Origin: an uncultured Clostridia bacterium
GTDB taxonomy: Bacteria > Bacillota > Clostridia > Oscillospirales > Ruminococcaceae
Assembly (NCBI GenBank): GCA_947175385.1
Contig: CAMWMN010000005.1
Coordinates: 1-49,918 of the forward strand
Length of the DNA: 49,918 nucleotides
Direction of reading: 5' to 3'
In this document: piece by piece, positions 1 through 9,585 of the stretch
How positions within the stretch are numbered: position 1 is the stretch's first letter
Layout of the letters: every line of letters starts with the position of its first letter
Notes under the pieces: model-generated
Databases searched by the model: none
What the model saw: only the letters and a program-made list of their open reading frames with translations
What the model was told of the DNA's origin: nothing
Position numbers and translations under genes: made by a program

Positions 1-36
1 CCCCCACACTGAATTACTGACTTTTCTACAAACAAA

Positions 37-60
37 GCGGAGAACCGATCGGTTCTCCGC
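37..60 (-). terminator. Intrinsic terminator downstream of acpP
   Basis: Perfect stem GCGGAGAACC-GATC-GGTTCTCCGC followed on the minus strand by TTTGTTTG. Confidence 0.75.
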
Positions 61-83
61 TGATTCTTTGTGTTCTGCCGAAC

Positions 84-323
84 TTACATCTTGTCCTCAA
101 TGTACTTTACGATGTCACCGACGGTCTTGATGTTCTCAACCTCGTCATCGGGAATCTCAACGTTGAACTTGTCGTTGACAGCAACAACCAGATCCACAAC
201 GTCCAGCGAATCCGCGCCAAGGTCATCGGTGATGGAAGTACCCTCGGTTATCGAATCAACATCCGCAACGTCAAGATTTTCAGCGATGAGCTTCTTTACC
301 TCTTCAAAAATATCCATGCTCAA
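84..323 (-). CDS. acpP: Acyl carrier protein
   Basis: 79 aa with GADSLDVVDL phosphopantetheine site; end of fab/acc cluster. Confidence 0.97.
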   Translation of the reverse strand: MSMDIFEEVKKLIAENLDVADVDSITEGTSITDDLGADSLDVVDLVVAVNDKFNVEIPDDEVENIKTVGDIVKYIEDKM

Positions 324-439
324 TATCCTCCATTTTTCTTGCCGTATTTATACAGCATTATCAAGTACTATTATAAAACATTATTTTGAAATAATCAAGT
401 GCTTACGGAAAAAATCTTTTAGTGATTTTGCACAAATTT

Positions 440-1243
440 TTATTCCGTAAACATTCCGATTTTCCTGAATTTGTTATATCGGTGCTCCAGCAGGGACTTT
501 TCGTCCGCTGCGGAAAGCCGCCCAACCGCCTCGGTAAGGTACTCATAAAGGCTGTCCGCCGCCTGTTCGGGAGCGTTGTGTGCGCCGCCCTCCGGCTCTT
601 TGATAATTTTGTCGCACACGCCGAAATTTGTCAGATCCTCGGCAGTGATTTTCAGGATTTCACACGCTTCGCGTTCTTTTGAACCATCCTTCCACAAAAT
701 GGAAGCTGCTCCGCGCGGGGAAATCGCACTGTAAAGCGCGTTCTCCATCATCGCCAGCTCATCGCACACCGCCAGCGCAAGCGCGCCGCCGCTGCCGCCC
801 TCTCCGAGCACAATCGAGATAATCGGCGCCTTTATTGTCATAAACTCGTACAGATTTCGCGCGATTGCCTCACCTTGACCGCGCTTTTCCGCCTCGATTC
901 CGCAATATGCGCCGGGTGTGTCCACAAGACAGATTATAGGTCGCCGGAACTTCTCCGCCTGTTTCGCAAGTCTTAAAGCCTTGCGATAGCCCTCGGGGTG
1001 CGGCATTGAGAAATTCGAGCGTTTGTTCTCCTCAAGATTGCGCCCCTTGACTTGCGCCAATACCGTCACGGGAGTTGACGACAGCAGCCCGATTCCGCCG
1101 ATAATCGCCGCATCGTCACCGAAACAGCGGTCGCCGTGAAACTCCATAAACCGCGTAAACAGAGCGGGAATGTAGTCGTTCACCGTCGGACGGTTCTTGT
1201 GGTGAACAACCTCCATACGCTCCCAAGCCGTTAAATTACTCAT
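440..1243 (-). CDS. accA: Acetyl-CoA carboxylase carboxyltransferase subunit alpha
   Basis: PEGYRKALRLAKQAEKFRRPIICLVDTPGAYCGIEAEKRGQGEAIARNL and GEGGSGGALALAVCDE motifs. Confidence 0.97.
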   Translation of the reverse strand: MSNLTAWERMEVVHHKNRPTVNDYIPALFTRFMEFHGDRCFGDDAAIIGGIGLLSSTPVTVLAQVKGRNLEENKRSNFSMPHPEGYRKALRLAKQAEKFRRPIICLVDTPGAYCGIEAEKRGQGEAIARNLYEFMTIKAPIISIVLGEGGSGGALALAVCDELAMMENALYSAISPRGAASILWKDGSKEREACEILKITAEDLTNFGVCDKIIKEPEGGAHNAPEQAADSLYEYLTEAVGRLSAADEKSLLEHRYNKFRKIGMFTE

Positions 1244-1263
1244 CTTTACTCCTTATCTAAATA

Positions 1264-1374
1264 GCAAATTGCGAACCGTGCAGACAAAAATTGCTTTGCA
1301 ATTTTCGTCTGCACTAGCTGAGCGTCACGGTTCACGCTGCGCGTGCACCGCGCCGCTCACTTTCGCAATTTGCA
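1264..1374 (-). repeat. Structured intergenic repeat (SIR) copy 1, upstream of accA
   Basis: Outer stem GCAAATTGCGAA/TTTCGCAATTTGC, helix A GCAGACAAAAATTGC..GCAATTTTCGTCTGC, helix B GAGCG..CGGTTCACGC..GCGTGCACCG..CGCTC. Confidence 0.85.
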
Positions 1375-1420
1375 CGAATCGCCAAAGCCCTGATTTGGGT
1401 CATAACACGCATTTAAACGC

Positions 1421-2029
1421 TTAATCTAACCAACAGCTTAACTGTTTGAGCCTAAGCAGATTTTCAATTCCCTCTGCGGACGTGAACACCGTTTCGACAA
1501 ATTCCGCAGCACGAAGATTAGGAAAATTACCCAATATCGTAAAATCGGGAATTACAAGTCCTTGGATTCTCAGCACCTCAACCCCCATGAACAGCGCGAC
1601 ATCGCGCCAAGTGTTCTCGCGAACACCATCGTACCAACGCTCGAACTCGGAATCGGGAAGTTCTTCGTAATACCGCGCATCGGAAATACTCCCACGAAAC
1701 GCATTCCACTGCGCCCTCGCCTCATCAGAAAAGCAATAATTCCGCCAGTCTGCGTCATCGGGACGATCGATTCCGAAACAGGACATCTGATTATCTGTTT
1801 TGCCTCGATATTTCTCAACGAGTTTCGCAATATTGCCGTTTCTCAGACAGCACACCCACTCATCTCCGCCGTCCGTATTGACAAATGGTTTTGGCGGAAT
1901 CTCACGCGACAACTCGATAAAGAAATCATTGTCGAAACTCTCCCCGATTGCAAGGTACTTTATACGCGATATGTCTTTCGAATCCCGAACGGCATTCTCA
2001 ATCCACTTTTGTGTAAATTTAACGTTCAT
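1421..2029 (-). CDS. Hypothetical protein with LRR-like C-terminus
   Basis: Intact ORF overlapping the upstream ORF; LGNFPNLRAAEFVETVFTSAEGIENLLRLKQL pattern. Confidence 0.7.
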   Translation of the reverse strand: MNVKFTQKWIENAVRDSKDISRIKYLAIGESFDNDFFIELSREIPPKPFVNTDGGDEWVCCLRNGNIAKLVEKYRGKTDNQMSCFGIDRPDDADWRNYCFSDEARAQWNAFRGSISDARYYEELPDSEFERWYDGVRENTWRDVALFMGVEVLRIQGLVIPDFTILGNFPNLRAAEFVETVFTSAEGIENLLRLKQLSCWLD

Positions 2030-2582
2030 TCTTGTACTCCCACCGAAAGATTGTTCTCGAAATCGGACTTTCTCCGTTCTTCATAATATTGTCGATAATC
2101 CGCTCCAAACCCGCGATTTGTTCTTTATCATCAGCGGAAGCCGTCATCATCATATCCCGCGCGGGCACGGCGAAGTAGAAATCCCCGCCATATTGCTCGC
2201 CGATTGTGTTCATAACGTTTAACAAAAGAATACTGCTCGCCTCAAAATTTCCGCCGCAAAGCACTCCCCAGCCGCCGTAATTCGTTTGATGTATGCTAAA
2301 CTCAACATCGTTCCATAAATTTTGGCACGCTGTTCCATACAGCTCGTCTTCGGTCATTCCTTCCGGCAACATGGAATTTTGCACCAACGTAAAACTATCT
2401 CCGTTATCAAAAACATAAAACACACCCACGTCCTCGCCGAAAATATGCCAAGGAATATTTTCGCTTATCGCGTGCTTTTCGCCCCGCTCACCGTTCTGAG
2501 CGTAAGCGGTGATGTAACTGCTACCGTTCTCTTCCATCACGGACTTTATCCAAGGGTAAACCTTGTTCAAATCAAGCTCCAT
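2019..2582 (-). CDS. Hypothetical protein, possibly DUF1444-like
   Basis: Intact ORF directly after accD; GDFYFAVPARDMMMTASADD segment; family only a guess. Confidence 0.65.
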   Translation of the reverse strand: MELDLNKVYPWIKSVMEENGSSYITAYAQNGERGEKHAISENIPWHIFGEDVGVFYVFDNGDSFTLVQNSMLPEGMTEDELYGTACQNLWNDVEFSIHQTNYGGWGVLCGGNFEASSILLLNVMNTIGEQYGGDFYFAVPARDMMMTASADDKEQIAGLERIIDNIMKNGESPISRTIFRWEYKNER

Positions 2583-2584
2583 AA

Positions 2585-3469
2585 TTACCTCGCAATTGTT
2601 TCCTTCGGGAATCCGTGCAGCTTAAGTATACCCGACAATGCCTTGCGCATCATTCCGCGCTCTACGATTGTATCCACGAAACCGCAGTCCAACTGGAACT
2701 CCGCCGACTGGAAGTCGTCCGGCAGCCGCTGACGAATCGTGTCCTGAATCACGCGCCTCCCCGCAAATCCGATAAGTACTTTCGGCTCGGCGATGATGAT
2801 ATCCCCGAGGCTCGCGAACGACGCCGTAACGCCGCCTGTGGTCGGGTCGGTCATAACTGTGATGTACAGTCCGCCCGCGTCGCTGTGCCGCTTTACCGCG
2901 CCGGAGGTCTTTGCCATCTGCATAAGCGAGATGATGCCCTCCTGCATTCGCGCTCCACCGGAGCTTGTGAACATAACTACCGGCAGACCCTTTTCGGTCG
3001 CGTATTCAAACGCTCTTGTAATCTTCTCGCCAACCACGCTGCCCATACTCGCCATCATAAAGTGACTGTCCATAATGCCGATAACCGTACGGTATCCGCG
3101 AATCGTGCATTCACCCGTCACAATCGCCTCATTGGTATCGCACTGCTCGGAGCACTTTTCCACCTTTTCCTCGTAATGCGGAAAACCAATCGGATTAAGG
3201 GATTTCATACCCGCGTTCAGTTCAATAAAACTGCCATCGTCCGCAGTGAGCGACAGCCGCTCCTGCCACGTCAGACGCGCGTGATAATTGCACTTCGGAC
3301 AAACTTTCAGCGCGTTCACGAACTCCTCATTGTAAAACACTCCGCCGCAGCGCGGGCATTTGAACAGCAAATCGCGCGGAATCTCCACGTCTTTTGTCGC
3401 GGGAGTGTGTTGGTTGTCGTCCATAAACCGCGACTTTACAACCTTGAACAAATCCTCAATAGACGCCAT
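2585..3469 (-). CDS. accD: Acetyl-CoA carboxylase carboxyltransferase subunit beta
   Basis: Zinc finger CPRCGG..CPKCNYHARLTWQERL; TSSGGARMQEG; TDPTTGGVTASFA. Confidence 0.97.
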   Translation of the reverse strand: MASIEDLFKVVKSRFMDDNQHTPATKDVEIPRDLLFKCPRCGGVFYNEEFVNALKVCPKCNYHARLTWQERLSLTADDGSFIELNAGMKSLNPIGFPHYEEKVEKCSEQCDTNEAIVTGECTIRGYRTVIGIMDSHFMMASMGSVVGEKITRAFEYATEKGLPVVMFTSSGGARMQEGIISLMQMAKTSGAVKRHSDAGGLYITVMTDPTTGGVTASFASLGDIIIAEPKVLIGFAGRRVIQDTIRQRLPDDFQSAEFQLDCGFVDTIVERGMMRKALSGILKLHGFPKETIAR

Positions 3470-3473
3470 TTAG

Positions 3474-4823
3474 TCAATCCTCCATAATGTTTACGCGGTT
3501 TAAGAAGCCGTTGTCGAACTCGCCGCTCTCAAAGCTCTCGTTGCGGATCAAACGCAGATGGAAATCGATGTTCGTTTCTACACCGTCAATGATGAACTCC
3601 GCGAGTGCCACACGCATTTTAGCGATTGCCTCTTCCCTGTCCATACCCTTTACAATCAGCTTGGCTATCATACTATCGTAATACGGCGGAATTTCGTATC
3701 CCACATATGCCGCGCTATCAATCCGCACATTAAAGCCGCCCGGAACGTGTATGGACCTTATCACTCCGGGGCATGGACGGAAATTGTTGCGCGGATCTTC
3801 GGCGTTGATACGGCACTCAATTGCGTGTCCCGTAACGTGAACATCGTCCTGCGTGAACCACAGCTTCTCGCCGCTTGCAATACGGATCTGCGCTTTCACA
3901 AGGTCGATTCCTGTAACAAACTCCGTAACGGGGTGTTCAACCTGAATACGCGTGTTCATTTCCATAAAATAGAAATTTCTATCCTTATCAACAAGGAACT
4001 CGATTGTACCTGCATTTCGGTATCCACACGCTTTCGCCGCCGCAACCGCCGCCGCGCCCATCTTCGCGCGCAGCTCATCGGTCATGATTGGGCTGGGGCT
4101 TTCCTCAAGCACCTTTTGATTTCGCCGCTGAAGCGAACAATCACGTTCTCCGAGATGTACCACATTTCCGTAATCGTCCGACAAAAGCTGAACCTCGATA
4201 TGGCGCGGATTCACGACAAACTTCTCGATATACAAATCCCCGTTACCAAAATTCGCCGCCGCCTCTGCGGAAGCCTCATTGAACTTCGCTTCCAAATCGG
4301 ATTCGCTCTCCACAAGGCGGATTCCGCGTCCTCCGCCGCCCGCCGTTGCCTTTACCATCACAGGATAGCCGACTTCGCGGCAGACAGCTTTCGCGTCCTC
4401 AAGCGTTTTGACGATTCCGTCCGAGCCGGGGATTACAGGTACACCCGCGTCAATCATCGTCTGCCGCGCGTGCGCCTTATCGCCCATTTCGTCCATGGTC
4501 TTAGGCGACGGACCGATAAATGTGATTCCGCATTTTTCGCATAACCGCGCAAAATCCGCGTTCTCGGACAGAAACCCGAAACCCGGGTGAATCGCGTTCG
4601 CGCCGGTAACCTCGCATGCGGCGATAATTGACTTGGTGTTCAGATAGCTGTCCTTCGAGGGCGCAGCGCCTATGCATATAGCCTCGTCCGCGATTTGCGC
4701 GTGGAGCGCCGACTTGTCCGCCGTGGAATATACAGCCACGGTCTTAATTCCAAGTTCACGGCAGGCCCTCATAATACGAATGGCGATTTCGCCGCGGTTG
4801 GCAATAAGTATCTTGTTAAACAT
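3474..4823 (-). CDS. accC: Acetyl-CoA carboxylase biotin carboxylase subunit
   Basis: [36 protein letters not shown]-grasp [26 protein letters not shown]. Confidence 0.98.
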   Translation of the reverse strand: MFNKILIANRGEIAIRIMRACRELGIKTVAVYSTADKSALHAQIADEAICIGAAPSKDSYLNTKSIIAACEVTGANAIHPGFGFLSENADFARLCEKCGITFIGPSPKTMDEMGDKAHARQTMIDAGVPVIPGSDGIVKTLEDAKAVCREVGYPVMVKATAGGGGRGIRLVESESDLEAKFNEASAEAAANFGNGDLYIEKFVVNPRHIEVQLLSDDYGNVVHLGERDCSLQRRNQKVLEESPSPIMTDELRAKMGAAAVAAAKACGYRNAGTIEFLVDKDRNFYFMEMNTRIQVEHPVTEFVTGIDLVKAQIRIASGEKLWFTQDDVHVTGHAIECRINAEDPRNNFRPCPGVIRSIHVPGGFNVRIDSAAYVGYEIPPYYDSMIAKLIVKGMDREEAIAKMRVALAEFIIDGVETNIDFHLRLIRNESFESGEFDNGFLNRVNIMED

Positions 4824-4843
4824 CTCTGCTCCTTATTTAGATA

Positions 4844-4954
4844 GCAAATTCAAAAACGCGTAAACGGAAATTGCTTTGCAATTTTCGTTTGTACTCGCTA
4901 AGCAACCCGAAACACTGCTGCGCAGTGTTTCGCGCCGCTTGCGTTTTGAATTTG
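4844..4954 (-). repeat. SIR copy 2, upstream of accC
   Basis: Outer stem GCAAATTCAAAA/TTTTGAATTTGC; helix A GGAAATTGC/GCAATTTTC; helix B CGAAACACTGC/GCAGTGTTTCG. Confidence 0.85.
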
Positions 4955-4968
4955 CGCGGATTTTAATA

Positions 4969-5080
4969 GCAAACCCGAAACCGCACAGATGAAATCCGCT
5001 TTGCGGATTTCATCTGTGCTTGCTGAGCGTCACCGCACACTGCTGCGCAGCGTGCGGCAACGCTCGCATTTTGGATTTGC
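4969..5080 (-). repeat. SIR copy 3, tandem with copy 2
   Basis: Helix A GCACAGATGAAATCCGC/GCGGATTTCATCTGTGC; helix B CCGCACACTGC/GCAGCGTGCGG. Confidence 0.85.
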
Positions 5081-5150
5081 ATGAATCTCGGAAAGCTTAC
5101 TGCGAGTTACGGCGTGCCAAATTTGCGCACACACCGTCAGGCCGCTTTAA

Positions 5151-5609
5151 TCACTTAGGATCAGCAACCGCAAAGCTGATTTCACCGGTAACAACCTTTT
5201 TGCCGTTTACGGTCGCAATTGCCTTTCCAAAGCCAATTGCGCCCATTTGTTTCGTAATTGTAACCGACAGCTCCAATGTATCCCCCGGCAGAACCTGTCC
5301 TCTGAAACGAGCCTTGTCGATTCCCGCGAAAAAAGCAATTTTACCCTTATTCTCGGGAAGCGACAACGCGCACACCGCGCCCGCCTGCGCCAACATCTCA
5401 ATCATCAGCACTCCCGGGGTAACGGGCTGCCCCGGGAAATGCCCCTTAAACCAGTATTCATCGGGCTTGAGATACTTTTTCGCTTTAACGCTCACGCCCG
5501 GTTCAAGCTCTGTCACCTCGTCAATCAACAGAAACGGGTCACGGTGCGGAATGATTTCCTTGATTTGCTCCAAATTCAGTGTCATAGTATGTTCCCCCCC
5601 GTTACTCAA
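5151..5609 (-). CDS. fabZ: 3-hydroxyacyl-ACP dehydratase FabZ (start probably at MTLNLEQIKEIIPHRDPFLL, ~5585)
   Basis: IPHRDPFLLIDEV, GHFPGQPVTPGVLMIEMLAQAG. Confidence 0.97.
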   Translation of the reverse strand: MSNGGEHTMTLNLEQIKEIIPHRDPFLLIDEVTELEPGVSVKAKKYLKPDEYWFKGHFPGQPVTPGVLMIEMLAQAGAVCALSLPENKGKIAFFAGIDKARFRGQVLPGDTLELSVTITKQMGAIGFGKAIATVNGKKVVTGEISFAVADPK

Positions 5610-6078
5610 TCCTGAACAGCTTCTGCCCGTATTCCACGGAATCGCCGTTATTCACGTAAATCTCCGCTATGCGCCCCGAAAACTCGCTGTTTATCTCGTT
5701 CATCAGCTTCATACTCTCGATAATGCACACCACATCGCCCACATTTACAGTATCGCCGAGCTTTACGTACGTGGGCTTTTCTGGACTGGGAGAGCTATAA
5801 AACGTTCCGATAATCGGGCTGGTGATGAAATTCCCCGTTACAGGCTCCGCAGACTTTACAGCCTCTGCGGGTTCTGCCGCTGCGGGAGCAGCCACAGACG
5901 CTACTGCCGTCATAGGCGGAATCACCGCAGACTGCTTTCTGCCCTCAATCACAATATCCAAATCTGCGGTGCTGATCTTGATTTTGCCGAGGTCGTTCTC
6001 CTTGACAATCCTCGCGAGCGACTCAACACACTCCACGGTGTCCTCGATCGGGGTTTCTATTTTATCTTTTAAGTTCAT
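5602..6078 (-). CDS. accB: Acetyl-CoA carboxylase biotin carboxyl carrier protein
   Basis: C-terminal biotinyl domain CIIESMKLMNEI. Confidence 0.97.
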   Translation of the reverse strand: MNLKDKIETPIEDTVECVESLARIVKENDLGKIKISTADLDIVIEGRKQSAVIPPMTAVASVAAPAAAEPAEAVKSAEPVTGNFITSPIIGTFYSSPSPEKPTYVKLGDTVNVGDVVCIIESMKLMNEINSEFSGRIAEIYVNNGDSVEYGQKLFRIE

Positions 6079-6119
6079 TTTCCATTTCCTTTCCGAATTG
6101 TTAAAACGGTTAAACTCGC

Positions 6120-7364
6120 TTAATCAACGGGTTTCAAACAAATACAGCCATTATGACCGCCGAATCCGAGAGAATTGGATAGCGCGGCAGTGATTTTCAT
6201 CTCGCGTGTGCCCTCGGTTACATAATCCAGATCGCACTCGGGGTCGGGAACTTTATATCCAAGCGTGCGGTGAATTTTTCCGTTCTTAATGGAAAGCGCA
6301 GTAACGATTGCCTCTACACCGCCAGCCGCACCTAGCAGATGCCCCGTCATCGATTTGGTGGAGTTAATCGCGATGTCGCGCGCGTGCTCGCCGAATGCCA
6401 GCTTGATTGCCATTGTTTCGGTTGCGTCGTTCATATGTGTGGACGTTCCGTGAGCGTTGATGTAATTCACGCTGCTCGGGTCGATTCCTGCCTCTTGCAC
6501 CGCCAGCTCCATAGCCTTCGCTCCGCCCTTTCCCTCGGGGTCGGGACTGGTTTCGTGATGAGCATCGCAGGTCGAGCCGTAGCCGCATATCTCCGCGTAG
6601 ATTTTCGCTCCGCGCGCTTTGGCGTGCTCATATTCCTCAAGAATCAGGATTCCGCAGCCGTCCGCAAGAACAAATCCGCTCCTCTCCGCGTCAAACGGAA
6701 CAGACGCACGGTCGGGGTCTTGAGAGCGCGTGATCGCTTTCATATTGTTGAACGCCGCATAGCAGAATCCGATGTCGGAATGCTCCGTGCCGCCCGCGAC
6801 AGCCGCGTCGATATACCCGTGCTTGATTGCGCGGAATGCCTCGCCAATAGACTGCGTACCCGATGCGCACGCGGTAGTCACGCAGAAATTCGTGCCCTTA
6901 AATCCCGTGCGGATAGCAACCTCGCCCGCCGCCATATTTCCAATCATCTTGGTAATCGTGAACACGGATACACGCTTGTTTCCTTTTTCGCGGTAGTTGG
7001 CAAGCTCCTGTTCGGTAGTACAAATACCGCCGATTCCGCTGCCGATAACACAGCCGACTCTGTACGGGTCGAGGTCCTTAAAATCCGTCCCAGCGTCCTT
7101 CAGCGCCTGCATGGTGCAATACACGGCATACTGAACAATAACATCGTTGCGGCGCTGTTCTTTCTTATCGAACAGCTCACCGGGATCGAAATTCTTTACC
7201 TTAGCCACGATATTGCGTGATTCAGGCTCTTCGGGAAACCAGTTTCCTAACTCAAAGCCGTGCTTGCCAGCAAGCAGATTCGCCCATAGCTCCTCAGGCG
7301 AATTTCCGCACGGCGTAACGCACCCAAGCCCCGTTATCACCACTCGTCTTTCATTTCCTATCAT
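6120..7364 (-). CDS. fabF: Beta-ketoacyl-ACP synthase II
   Basis: RRVVITGLGCVTPCG; CVTTACASGTQSIGEA; NSLGFGGHNGC. Confidence 0.97.
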   Translation of the reverse strand: MIGNERRVVITGLGCVTPCGNSPEELWANLLAGKHGFELGNWFPEEPESRNIVAKVKNFDPGELFDKKEQRRNDVIVQYAVYCTMQALKDAGTDFKDLDPYRVGCVIGSGIGGICTTEQELANYREKGNKRVSVFTITKMIGNMAAGEVAIRTGFKGTNFCVTTACASGTQSIGEAFRAIKHGYIDAAVAGGTEHSDIGFCYAAFNNMKAITRSQDPDRASVPFDAERSGFVLADGCGILILEEYEHAKARGAKIYAEICGYGSTCDAHHETSPDPEGKGGAKAMELAVQEAGIDPSSVNYINAHGTSTHMNDATETMAIKLAFGEHARDIAINSTKSMTGHLLGAAGGVEAIVTALSIKNGKIHRTLGYKVPDPECDLDYVTEGTREMKITAALSNSLGFGGHNGCICLKPVD

Positions 7365-7392
7365 ATTAAATAATCCTCCGTAAAGTACTGCA

Positions 7393-8157
7393 TTACATAC
7401 TCAATCCGCCGCTGATTTCGATAATCTGCCCGGTGATGTAGGACGCGTCATCGCTGCACAGGAACGACACCACGGAGGCAACCTCCTCCGGCTCTCCGTA
7501 ACGCTTCATCGCGATTTGTGCAAGCATTGCCTCACGCTGCTCATCGGTCAGCTTATCTGTCATCGGCGTCTTAATGAACCCCGGTGCGACCGCGTTCACG
7601 TTTATTCCGCGAGATCCAAGCTCCTTGGCGGCGGTCTTTGTCATCGCGATAACCGCGCCCTTTGACGCGGAATAATTCATCTGTCCCGGATTTCCGTACA
7701 GACCCGCCACAGATGCGAGATTGACGATTTTGCCGCTCTTTTGACGCAACATTACCATTCCTACGTGCTTGGTCATATTGAACACAGATTTCTGATTTAT
7801 GCGGATTACATCATCGTAATTCTCCTCCGCCATTCGCAGCAGCAAGCCGTCACGAGTTATTCCCGCATTATTCACGAGAACGTCAATCGTACCGAAAAGC
7901 TCCTTGACTTTCTTCACCATTTCCTCGCATTGTGAATAATTCGAAACATCGGCGGCAATACACTCCGCTTGAACACCGAACGCGCGGCATTCCTCCGCGG
8001 TCGCGTTTCCGTAGCTGTCAAGAGCCTCTTGCGACACCTCGTTGATCACGATGTTAAATCCGTCCTTTGCAAGGCGTTTCGCGATTGCCGCGCCGATTCC
8101 GCGCCCCGAACCAGTTATAATTGCAGTCTTAGCCATTTTTATACCCCCATATCCCAT
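7393..8157 (-). CDS. fabG: 3-oxoacyl-ACP reductase
   Basis: SDR TGSGRGIGAAIAKRLA, NNAGITRD, YSASKGAVIAMTK, YITGQIIEISGG. Confidence 0.96.
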   Translation of the reverse strand: MGYGGIKMAKTAIITGSGRGIGAAIAKRLAKDGFNIVINEVSQEALDSYGNATAEECRAFGVQAECIAADVSNYSQCEEMVKKVKELFGTIDVLVNNAGITRDGLLLRMAEENYDDVIRINQKSVFNMTKHVGMVMLRQKSGKIVNLASVAGLYGNPGQMNYSASKGAVIAMTKTAAKELGSRGINVNAVAPGFIKTPMTDKLTDEQREAMLAQIAMKRYGEPEEVASVVSFLCSDDASYITGQIIEISGGLSM

Positions 8158-8188
8158 TCGGAATTTATTTTCTGTTAATTAATGGTAA

Positions 8189-9187
8189 TTATACTTCCAT
8201 AATAATAGAGCCGTAAGTCAGCCCCGCGCCGAACCCTACAAAGCATATCTTCATACCGGGTTTTATCTTCCCTGCCTTAAACATCTCATCCAATCCAACG
8301 GGAATGCACGCACTGGAAACATTTCCCATATGTTTGATGTTGGTGAACAGCTTTTCGGACGGAATCCCCATATTTTCGGCGGCTTTCTCGATGATTCGCA
8401 GATTCGCTTGATGCGGAATCACCAAATCCAGCTCCGAAAGCTCGAATCCGCCCTGCTCCGCCGCAGTTTTAACGGCATTTGCCATTGCGTTCACGGCGAA
8501 TTTGTACACTGCCTTGCCGTCCTGAACAAGGTAGTTCTGCTTGCCCTCAGTGTCGAAACGGTGCTGATAATATTCATCTATATCGCCGTACCACGGGCAA
8601 TTCGGGTGGTAGTGGACTTTGCAGTAGAGCGCTTCAAATTCGTCCCCCTCAGCGCCAAGAAATGATGTATATATCTTGTCACTCCTTTTGATAAGTACCG
8701 CGCCCGCCGCATCACCGAACAGGATACTTGAAGCGCGGTCAGTGTAGTCAGTTTGATTTGAGAGCTTTTCGGAGCTTACAATCAGGACATTTTCATATTT
8801 CTCCGTATCTAGGAATTTCTGAGCAATGTCCATTGAGGTGATGAACCCTGTACACGCGCTGTTCACATCAAAGCACGCGGCATTCTTCGCGCCGATGAGC
8901 TTCTGAATAAGGCAGCTCATCGCGGGGTAGAAAAAGTCGGGCGTACAGGTGGAAACTATGATGAGGTTGACGTCCTCTGGGTTGAACTTCGCGGATTCCA
9001 AGGCGCGTTTCGCCGCTTGCGCTCCCATATAGTAGTTCGGCCTGTCGGTCGCGATGTGACGCTGTTTAATACCCGTCCGAGGGAAAATCCATTCATCGGA
9101 CGTGTCGAGAATCTCCGAAAATTTGTCGTTGTCCGCAACAAATTCGGGGACATAACTGCCCGTTCCCAAAAATTCTATACCGCTCAT
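8189..9187 (-). CDS. fabH: Beta-ketoacyl-ACP synthase III
   Basis: SDEWIFPRTGIKQRHI, DVNSACTGFITSMDIA, PHQANLRIIEKAAENMG. Confidence 0.97.
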   Translation of the reverse strand: MSGIEFLGTGSYVPEFVADNDKFSEILDTSDEWIFPRTGIKQRHIATDRPNYYMGAQAAKRALESAKFNPEDVNLIIVSTCTPDFFYPAMSCLIQKLIGAKNAACFDVNSACTGFITSMDIAQKFLDTEKYENVLIVSSEKLSNQTDYTDRASSILFGDAAGAVLIKRSDKIYTSFLGAEGDEFEALYCKVHYHPNCPWYGDIDEYYQHRFDTEGKQNYLVQDGKAVYKFAVNAMANAVKTAAEQGGFELSELDLVIPHQANLRIIEKAAENMGIPSEKLFTNIKHMGNVSSACIPVGLDEMFKAGKIKPGMKICFVGFGAGLTYGSIIMEV

Positions 9188-9277
9188 TAAAAAAACTCCT
9201 TGATTTTATTTTGAAAATAATGTATAATGAAACGTGGGGGATATAAATCCCGAACATTGTAAATACATACACTTATT

Positions 9278-9306
9278 ATTTTAACCTATTTTATCCAATT
9301 TGTCAA
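9278..9306 (-). promoter_or_regulatory. SigA-type promoter for the fabH operon
   Basis: Minus strand TTGACA-N17-TAAAAT. Confidence 0.75.
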
Positions 9307-9451
9307 CCGTATTTTTGGATAACTTGTGAATTTTTTATCAAAAAATTATTGTACTGTTAAAAATTGACAGTTATTCGAGTTACAGCCGTAAACCACTGTT
9401 CGGGGTGAAATTTAGGTGCGCTAAAATCACAAGCAACTTGATGGCGACTAG

Positions 9452-9564
9452 TGCAAATTCAAAATGCGAGCGATGAGCAACACCACGAAGTGGTGTTGCG
9501 GGTCGCTCAGCGAGCACAGATGAAAATTGCAAAGCAATTTTCATCTGTGCGGTTTTGGATTTGC
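9452..9564 (+). repeat. SIR copy 4, upstream of fabD
   Basis: Helix B AACACCACGAAGTGGTGTT; helix A GCACAGATGAAAATTGC/GCAATTTTCATCTGTGC; outer stem GCAAATTCAAAA/GGATTTGC. Confidence 0.85.
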
Positions 9565-9585
9565 CATTCAAAATAAGGAGGATTT

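Noticed and set aside
2615-4544. Long plus-strand ORFs 2615-3487 and 3558-4544 opposite accD/accC, and similar antisense ORFs throughout
   Set aside because: Shadow ORFs antisense to strongly conserved genes; compositionally His/Arg/Leu-rich with no domain logic or RBS.
9380-9571. Minus ORFs 9380-9571, 10455-10853 and similar ORFs such as 39561-39857 share peptide strings like AER..PLRG..RS.FEFAL
   Set aside because: They are chance translations of the structured intergenic repeat; the similarity comes from repeat DNA, not a protein family.
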